From Clostridia bacterium (lineage in GTDB: Bacteria; Bacillota; Clostridia; Christensenellales; Borkfalkiaceae): a stretch of 34,639 nt of DNA. This document shows positions 30,492 to 34,639 of this stretch, piece by piece. The notes under the pieces were generated by a model. That model was given only the letters and a program-made list of their open reading frames with translations. It was not told where the DNA came from and ran no database searches. Each line of letters opens with the position of its first letter. Position 1 is the first letter of the stretch. The position numbers were made by a program, and so were the translations under genes. The stretch lies in contig CAAGNQ010000042.1 in NCBI GenBank assembly GCA_900771345.1, positions 1 through 34,639 of the forward strand, read 5' to 3'.

Positions 30492-31223
30492 ATGAGTAAG
30501 CAACTAGTGAAAAAAGGTAAGTGGTGGTTTAGGTTTATAAAAACGCTAATGACCTCAAGGTACAAAAAACCGGAGTTTATTTTTTTAGGAGACAAGTTTG
30601 AAGACGGCTCGATTATAATTAGTAATCACGAAGGGACTGACGCACCTATGTCGCTTGAAATGTATATGGACAGGAAACTGCGTTTTTGGGGCGCGTATGA
30701 AATGAATTCTGGGCTTATAAAAATGTATAAATATCAAAGTAGGGTATATTATCACGAAAAAAAGCATTGGAATTTGCATCTTGCTAGGTTATTCTGTTTA
30801 ATAGCAAGTCCACTTACAAATCTCTTCTATAAAGGATTAAACCTTATCTCGACTTATCGCGACCAAAGGTTTTATAAAACGCTAAAGCAAAGTTATTCTG
30901 CTATTGAAAAGGGAGATAGTATTGTGGTTTTCCCAGAAAACTCTGAAAAAGGTTATCTAAAAGAGTTAGAATCTTTTTACGGTGGGTTTGTGGTCCTCGC
31001 AGAGTATGCTTATAAAAAAGGCAAGGACGTTCAGATTGTCGTTTCATACTTTATAAAGGAAAAAAACATGTATGTTTTTGACAAGCCGATAAGATATTCT
31101 GTCCTTTTATCAGAACGTAAAACGAGAGAGCAAATGATGGATTATCTTCTTAATAGGTGTAATGCTCTCGGCAGAATGGAAGATGGCAACAAAGATGAGG
31201 AAAATTTAGAAAAGCCAGCATAA
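30492..31223 (+). CDS. PlsC-like glycerophospholipid acyltransferase
   Basis: A 243-residue acyltransferase of the LPLAT group. The catalytic block is SNHEGTDAPMS and the phosphate-binding block is VVFPENSEKGY (P148, E149). It may add an acyl chain to lysophosphatidate or a related lipid at the membrane. The catalytic motif has His46 and Asp50 with three residues between them, whereas the family norm is H-X4-D, so activity or assignment is less certain. No clear membrane helix at the N-terminus. The gene has its own terminator, part of which overlaps the next promoter. Confidence 0.75.
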   Translation: MSKQLVKKGKWWFRFIKTLMTSRYKKPEFIFLGDKFEDGSIIISNHEGTDAPMSLEMYMDRKLRFWGAYEMNSGLIKMYKYQSRVYYHEKKHWNLHLARLFCLIASPLTNLFYKGLNLISTYRDQRFYKTLKQSYSAIEKGDSIVVFPENSEKGYLKELESFYGGFVVLAEYAYKKGKDVQIVVSYFIKEKNMYVFDKPIRYSVLLSERKTREQMMDYLLNRCNALGRMEDGNKDEENLEKPA

Positions 31224-31228
31224 AAACG

Positions 31229-31258
31229 TTGTAATAAAAGCAAAAAAAGTGATATAAT
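31229..31258 (+). promoter_or_regulatory. HAD-phosphatase promoter
   Basis: TTGTAA (31229-31234), 18-base spacer, TATAAT (31253-31258) with an extended TGA before it. The -10 overlaps the 5' arm of the terminator stem. Confidence 0.65.
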
Positions 31259-31294
31259 AACAGTTGCTATAGGTAGTGGCTGTTATTATTTTTT
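31254..31294 (+). terminator. Terminator of the acyltransferase gene
   Basis: ATAATAACAG pairs with CTGTTATTAT (31254-31263 with 31280-31289), followed by a T run to 31294. The long loop (16 bases) lowers confidence a little. Confidence 0.65.
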
Positions 31295-31317
31295 AAAAAG
31301 GGGAAGTTGATTAGCAA

Positions 31318-32136
31318 ATGCCACAAGACGTTTTGGGAAAAGAATATAAAATCTTATCAGATAAAAAGTTGTTTTTATTTGATATGGACGGAACGATTTA
31401 TCTAGGGGGAATTCTTTTTGACAGGGTCAAAGAACTGTTAAAGTCCATAGAAGATAAGGGCGCAAAATATGTTTTTATCACAAATAATTCTTCAAAGTCG
31501 GTAAAGGACTACGTTAAGAAACTTTCTTCATTCGGGATAAAAACAACAGAGGAAAATTTCTTCACGTCCTCACAAGCATCTGCAATATTATTAAAGGAAA
31601 AATTTAAGGATAAATTAATATTTGTTCAAGGCACAAAATCTTTCGTTAAGGGCTTAAAGAAAATGGGGCTAAACCTCACTACTAGATATTCTGATAAAGC
31701 CGTATGCGTCCTAGTTGGCTTTGATAGGGAACTAAATTTTAAGAAAATGGAAACCACTTGTAAAATGCTAAAGAAAGATATTCCTTATTATGCAACTAAT
31801 CCCGATTATAACTGCCCTACGGAGTTTGGCTCAGTGCCAGATTGTGGGTCAATGTGTTTTGGTTATGAAAAGGCAACGGGGAAATCTCCAATTTATATAG
31901 GTAAACCAAAGCCTATAATGATAGAAATAGTATCAGAAAAGTTTAAAGTAAATAAAGAACAAGTAGTTGTTATAGGTGATAGAATATACACCGATATTGC
32001 GTCTGGATATAACGCAGGGGTAGATACCGTTTTAGTCCTTTCTGGCGAGGCAACGATGGAAGATTATAACAGGGAAGAGATTAAGCCTACTTTTGTTTTA
32101 GATAGCGTTGCTGAACTATTAAAAATTTTGAAGTAA
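31318..32136 (+). CDS. HAD-superfamily phosphatase, NagD/HAD-IIA type
   Basis: A 272-residue phosphatase. Motif I is DMDGT (D22 nucleophile, D24), motif II the Thr of TNNSS (T55), motif III the Lys of IGKPKP, and motif IV GDRIYTD (D221, D226). NPD (161-163) lies in the HAD-IIA cap. Members remove phosphate from small sugars, nucleotides or pyridoxal phosphate; the true substrate cannot be read from the sequence. The ATG has AAGGGGAAG somewhat far upstream (about 12 bases). Confidence 0.9.
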   Translation: MPQDVLGKEYKILSDKKLFLFDMDGTIYLGGILFDRVKELLKSIEDKGAKYVFITNNSSKSVKDYVKKLSSFGIKTTEENFFTSSQASAILLKEKFKDKLIFVQGTKSFVKGLKKMGLNLTTRYSDKAVCVLVGFDRELNFKKMETTCKMLKKDIPYYATNPDYNCPTEFGSVPDCGSMCFGYEKATGKSPIYIGKPKPIMIEIVSEKFKVNKEQVVVIGDRIYTDIASGYNAGVDTVLVLSGEATMEDYNREEIKPTFVLDSVAELLKILK

Positions 32137-32196
32137 AGAAGAAAAAAATAATTTATCCGTTGCTAATAAAATTAATTAAATACAAGCCAAAAAGGT

Positions 32197-32225
32197 TTGA
32201 AAAAATATTATAAATGTGATAAAAT
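32197..32225 (+). promoter_or_regulatory. nfnA-nfnB promoter
   Basis: TTGAAA (32197-32202), 17-base spacer, TAAAAT (32220-32225), giving a leader of about 70 bases that ends in AAAGGAG. No known riboswitch is recognised in that leader. Confidence 0.65.
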
Positions 32226-32302
32226 ACATAGAATAGAGAATGAAATTAATCGGCGTGGTAAAAAGTGTTTTTATTCACAAATGATTTAGAAAAGGAGTAG
32301 TT

Positions 32303-33145
32303 ATGTACAAAATAGTTGATAAGAAAGTGCTTAATCCTACAGTAACGCGTATTGACGTTTATGCACCGTTTGTTGCTAAAAAGGCTGAAGCTGGTCAGTT
32401 TGTTATCGTAAGAGCGACAGAAGACGGCGAGAGAATTCCTCTAACCGTTGCTGATTACGATAGAGAAAAGGGGACTGTTGCAGTTATATTTCAAATTGTT
32501 GGTGCAACAACTTACACGCTAAATCAACTTGAAGTTGGGGATTACGTTGCTGACTTCGTTGGGCCACTCGGTAACGCAACTCATACTGAAGGCTTAAAAA
32601 AGGTCGCAGTTGTAGGTGGGGGCGTGGGTTGTGCTATTGCATATCCTGTTGCAAAAAAACTTCACGAACAAGGCTGTGAAGTTCATTCAATAGTAGGGTT
32701 TAGATGTAAAGACCTAGTAATTTTAGAGGATGAATTTAGGGCAGTTAGCGATAAATACGTTCTTATGAGTGACGATGGTACGGCTGGCGAAAAAGGGCTT
32801 GTTACAGACGCACTTAAAAATCTCATTGAAAGTGGCGAAAACTATGACGAAGTTATTGCAATCGGACCAGTTATTATGATGAAATTCGTTTGCAGACTAA
32901 CAAAAGAATACGGCGTTAAAACAATCGTAAGTATGAATCCCGTTATGATAGACGGCACTGGAATGTGTGGTGGATGCAGGCTAACGGTTGGTGGAAAGAC
33001 CAAGTTTGCGTGCGTTGATGGCCCTGAGTTTGACGGTCACGAAGTTGATTTTGACGAAGCAATGAAACGTGGTGCAAGTTATAAAGAATGGGAAAGGCAC
33101 AAGTATGAGGAAACCTGCAACCTTTTCAAAAAGGAGGTAAAGTAA
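32303..33145 (+). CDS. nfnA: NfnA, FAD/[2Fe-2S] subunit of NADH-dependent ferredoxin:NADP+ oxidoreductase
   Basis: A 280-residue flavoprotein of the ferredoxin-NADP reductase fold: FAD domain (1-95), nucleotide-binding domain with VVGGGVGCAIAYPVAKKL, and a C-terminal [2Fe-2S] site with C222, C225 and C237 in MCGGC and FACVDG. With NfnB it couples NADH, NADPH and ferredoxin by flavin-based electron bifurcation. The lone pair with no glutamate-synthase large subunit nearby, and the one-base gap to the next gene, support NfnAB over a dihydroorotate-dehydrogenase electron-transfer subunit. AAAGGAG precedes the start. Confidence 0.9.
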   Translation: MYKIVDKKVLNPTVTRIDVYAPFVAKKAEAGQFVIVRATEDGERIPLTVADYDREKGTVAVIFQIVGATTYTLNQLEVGDYVADFVGPLGNATHTEGLKKVAVVGGGVGCAIAYPVAKKLHEQGCEVHSIVGFRCKDLVILEDEFRAVSDKYVLMSDDGTAGEKGLVTDALKNLIESGENYDEVIAIGPVIMMKFVCRLTKEYGVKTIVSMNPVMIDGTGMCGGCRLTVGGKTKFACVDGPEFDGHEVDFDEAMKRGASYKEWERHKYEETCNLFKKEVK

Positions 33146-33146
33146 C

Positions 33147-34529
33147 ATGCCAAATATGTCGTTAAAGAAAAACGTTATGCCACATCAAAAGGCAGACGAA
33201 AGAATTAAGAATTTTGGTGAGGTAGCATTAGGATATAGCGAAGAGCAAGCAGTTGATGAGGCAGAAAGATGCTTAAACTGCAAGCATAAACCTTGTATGA
33301 ACGGCTGTCCTGTTATGGTACATATTCCGGAGTTTGTTTCAAAAATAAAGGAAAGGGATTTTGAGGGTGCTTATCAAATTATAGCAAAGTCCTCATCATT
33401 ACCTGCAGTTTGTGGAAGAGTATGCCCACAAGAATCGCAGTGCGAAAAGTTCTGCGTAAGAGGTATTAAAGGCGAACCTGTTGCAATCGGTAGGTTAGAG
33501 CGTTTTGTAGCAGACTATCATAATGCTCATTGCAAACAAACGCCTGTTAAAGCACAATCTAATGGCAAGAAGGTGGCAATTATCGGATCAGGTCCGTCAG
33601 GTTTAACCTGTGCAGGAGACCTTGTTAAGTTAGGTTATGACGTTACTGTTTTCGAGGCATTCCATTTAGCAGGTGGGGTTTTAGTTTATGGTATTCCAGA
33701 GTTCAGACTTCCAAAATCAATCGTTCAAAAGGAGATTGATACCTTAAAAGAACTAGGCGTTAAGATTGAAACAAACATGGTAATCGGAAAGGTTTTATCT
33801 ATTGAAGAACTTATTGAAGAATACAATTTTAATGCAGTATTTATCGGTTCGGGTGCAGGACTTCCTAAGTTTATGAATATCCCAGGTGAAAACTTAAACG
33901 GCGTATATTCAGCAAACGAATTTTTAACCCGTATCAACCTTATGAAAGCATATAAAGATGACGCTACGACACCGATTAAGCGTGGTAGCAAGGTTGTAGT
34001 TGTAGGTGGTGGTAACGTTGCAATGGACGCTGCAAGATGCGCTAAGCGTTTAGGTGGAGAGGTTCATATCGTTTATAGGCGTACTCTTGACGAACTTCCT
34101 GCAAGAAAAGAAGAAGTTGAGCACGCAATGGAAGAAGGTATTATTTTCGACCTATTGACAAATCCAATTTCAATCAACGGCGACGAGAACGGATGGGCAA
34201 AATCTTGCACTTGCATAAAAATGGAACTCGGTGAGCCTGACGCGTCAGGAAGAAGACGTCCTGTTGAAATTGCAAACAGTGAGTTTGAAATCGAAGCCGA
34301 CCTCGTTATTATGGCACTTGGAACGTCGCCAAACCCACTTATTAAATCTACTACTAAAGGTTTAGAAGTTAATAAGCACGGTGGGATAATCACTGATGAA
34401 AACGGAGCAACTTCTGTTCACGCCGTTTACGCTGGTGGTGATGCTGTTACGGGCGCGGCAACCGTTATTCTTGCGATGGGCGCAGGCAAAACGGCTGCAA
34501 AGGCTATTGACGAATTGTTGAATAAATAA
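33147..34529 (+). CDS. nfnB: NfnB, NADPH-binding subunit of the bifurcating transhydrogenase (GltA-like)
   Basis: A 460-residue protein of the glutamate-synthase small-subunit family. Eight cysteines in the N-terminal part (C42, C45, C50, C54, C89, C93, C99, C103) bind two [4Fe-4S] clusters. Rossmann motifs follow: GSGPSGL for FAD and VVGGGNVAMDAA for NADPH. Database names are often NADPH-dependent glutamate synthase small chain; the tight pairing with nfnA makes the bifurcating partner more likely. Its length matches NfnB. A strong terminator follows. Confidence 0.92.
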   Translation: MPNMSLKKNVMPHQKADERIKNFGEVALGYSEEQAVDEAERCLNCKHKPCMNGCPVMVHIPEFVSKIKERDFEGAYQIIAKSSSLPAVCGRVCPQESQCEKFCVRGIKGEPVAIGRLERFVADYHNAHCKQTPVKAQSNGKKVAIIGSGPSGLTCAGDLVKLGYDVTVFEAFHLAGGVLVYGIPEFRLPKSIVQKEIDTLKELGVKIETNMVIGKVLSIEELIEEYNFNAVFIGSGAGLPKFMNIPGENLNGVYSANEFLTRINLMKAYKDDATTPIKRGSKVVVVGGGNVAMDAARCAKRLGGEVHIVYRRTLDELPARKEEVEHAMEEGIIFDLLTNPISINGDENGWAKSCTCIKMELGEPDASGRRRPVEIANSEFEIEADLVIMALGTSPNPLIKSTTKGLEVNKHGGIITDENGATSVHAVYAGGDAVTGAATVILAMGAGKTAAKAIDELLNK

Positions 34530-34545
34530 TAGATTATAATTAAAA

Positions 34546-34581
34546 AAAGGCTGTTGCTAAAATTATTTAGCAACAGCCTTT
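34546..34581. terminator. Bidirectional terminator after nfnB
   Basis: AAAGGCTGTTGCTAA pairs exactly with its complement (34546-34560 with 34567-34581), A run before and T-rich after. It separates nfnB from a convergent gene entering from the right. Confidence 0.88.
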
Positions 34582-34598
34582 AAGTTTATCAAATTAAA

Positions 34599-34639
34599 TT
34601 ACTTAATAGTTCTAACCTTAATAATATTTTCAACTGATA
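34599..34639 (-). CDS. C-terminal end of an unknown gene, cut by the window edge
   Basis: On the minus strand one frame runs from the edge to a TAA at 34601-34599, giving ...SVENIIKVRTIK. It ends 18 bases before a bidirectional terminator, where a convergent gene would be expected to stop. Too little remains to name the product. Confidence 0.45.
   Translation of the reverse strand, partial: SVENIIKVRTIK

Overview
The window is AT-rich bacterial chromosome from what looks like an anaerobic, spore-forming, low-GC Firmicute of the Clostridia type. The signs are SpmA/SpmB and a YtxC-like protein next to a T-box-controlled thrS, the rpmB / asp23-yloV (fakA) / recG neighbourhood, an L28 with a Cys4 zinc ribbon, FeoAB iron uptake, and an NfnAB-type electron-bifurcating transhydrogenase. 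I cannot name the species. I see no phage, transposase, CRISPR array, tRNA or rRNA. No stretch longer than 300 bases lacks a gene.

Layout. 1-190: hairpin-rich non-coding or repetitive DNA whose four stem arms are interchangeable. 191-7858: metal and signalling block, with a divergent TetR regulator, feoA-feoB, a 55-residue Cys-rich FeoB partner and a heavy-metal P1B ATPase, meeting a response regulator/histidine kinase pair head-on. 7925-8104: tandem 11-bp repeats, a probable small RNA with its own terminator, and the terminator of the next gene. 8105-11409: phosphoribosyltransferase and a Ca2+/Mn2+ ATPase, divergent. 11488-15548: ytxC, T-box, thrS, then convergent spmA-spmB. 15634-20886: metG-tatD and rsmA-rdgB-cysK. 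20950-25443: rpmB divergent from asp23, fakA, recG. 25493-27675: membrane-anchored XRE regulator, DegV/FakB and an amidase. 27877-30406: amino-acid ABC importer. 30492-34529: acyltransferase, HAD phosphatase, nfnA-nfnB. A gene fragment enters from the right edge.

The genes mostly keep a cell growing: translation (ThrRS, MetRS, L28, RsmA), nucleotide clean-up (RdgB, phosphoribosyltransferase), cysteine synthesis, fatty-acid recycling (FakA with a DegV protein), redox balance (NfnAB), metal traffic and spore maturation.

The strongest unexpected signal is in the regulatory DNA. Most genes have ordinary Shine-Dalgarno sites. Several regulators and spore-type genes (tetR, the response regulator, the XRE regulator, and less firmly spmA, the amidase and ytxC) have none, and instead carry a -10 box 5-6 bases before the ATG, which predicts leaderless mRNAs. 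Other points are two TGAAA-N4-TTTCA palindromes exactly 63 bp apart around the feo promoter, a probable RNA beside OmpR-type tandem repeats, overlapping sigma-E-like and sigma-A-like promoters between spmA and metG, promoter boxes inside terminator stems, a CopA-like ATPase with DKTAT in place of DKTGT, and an ABC ATPase with about 70 extra residues.
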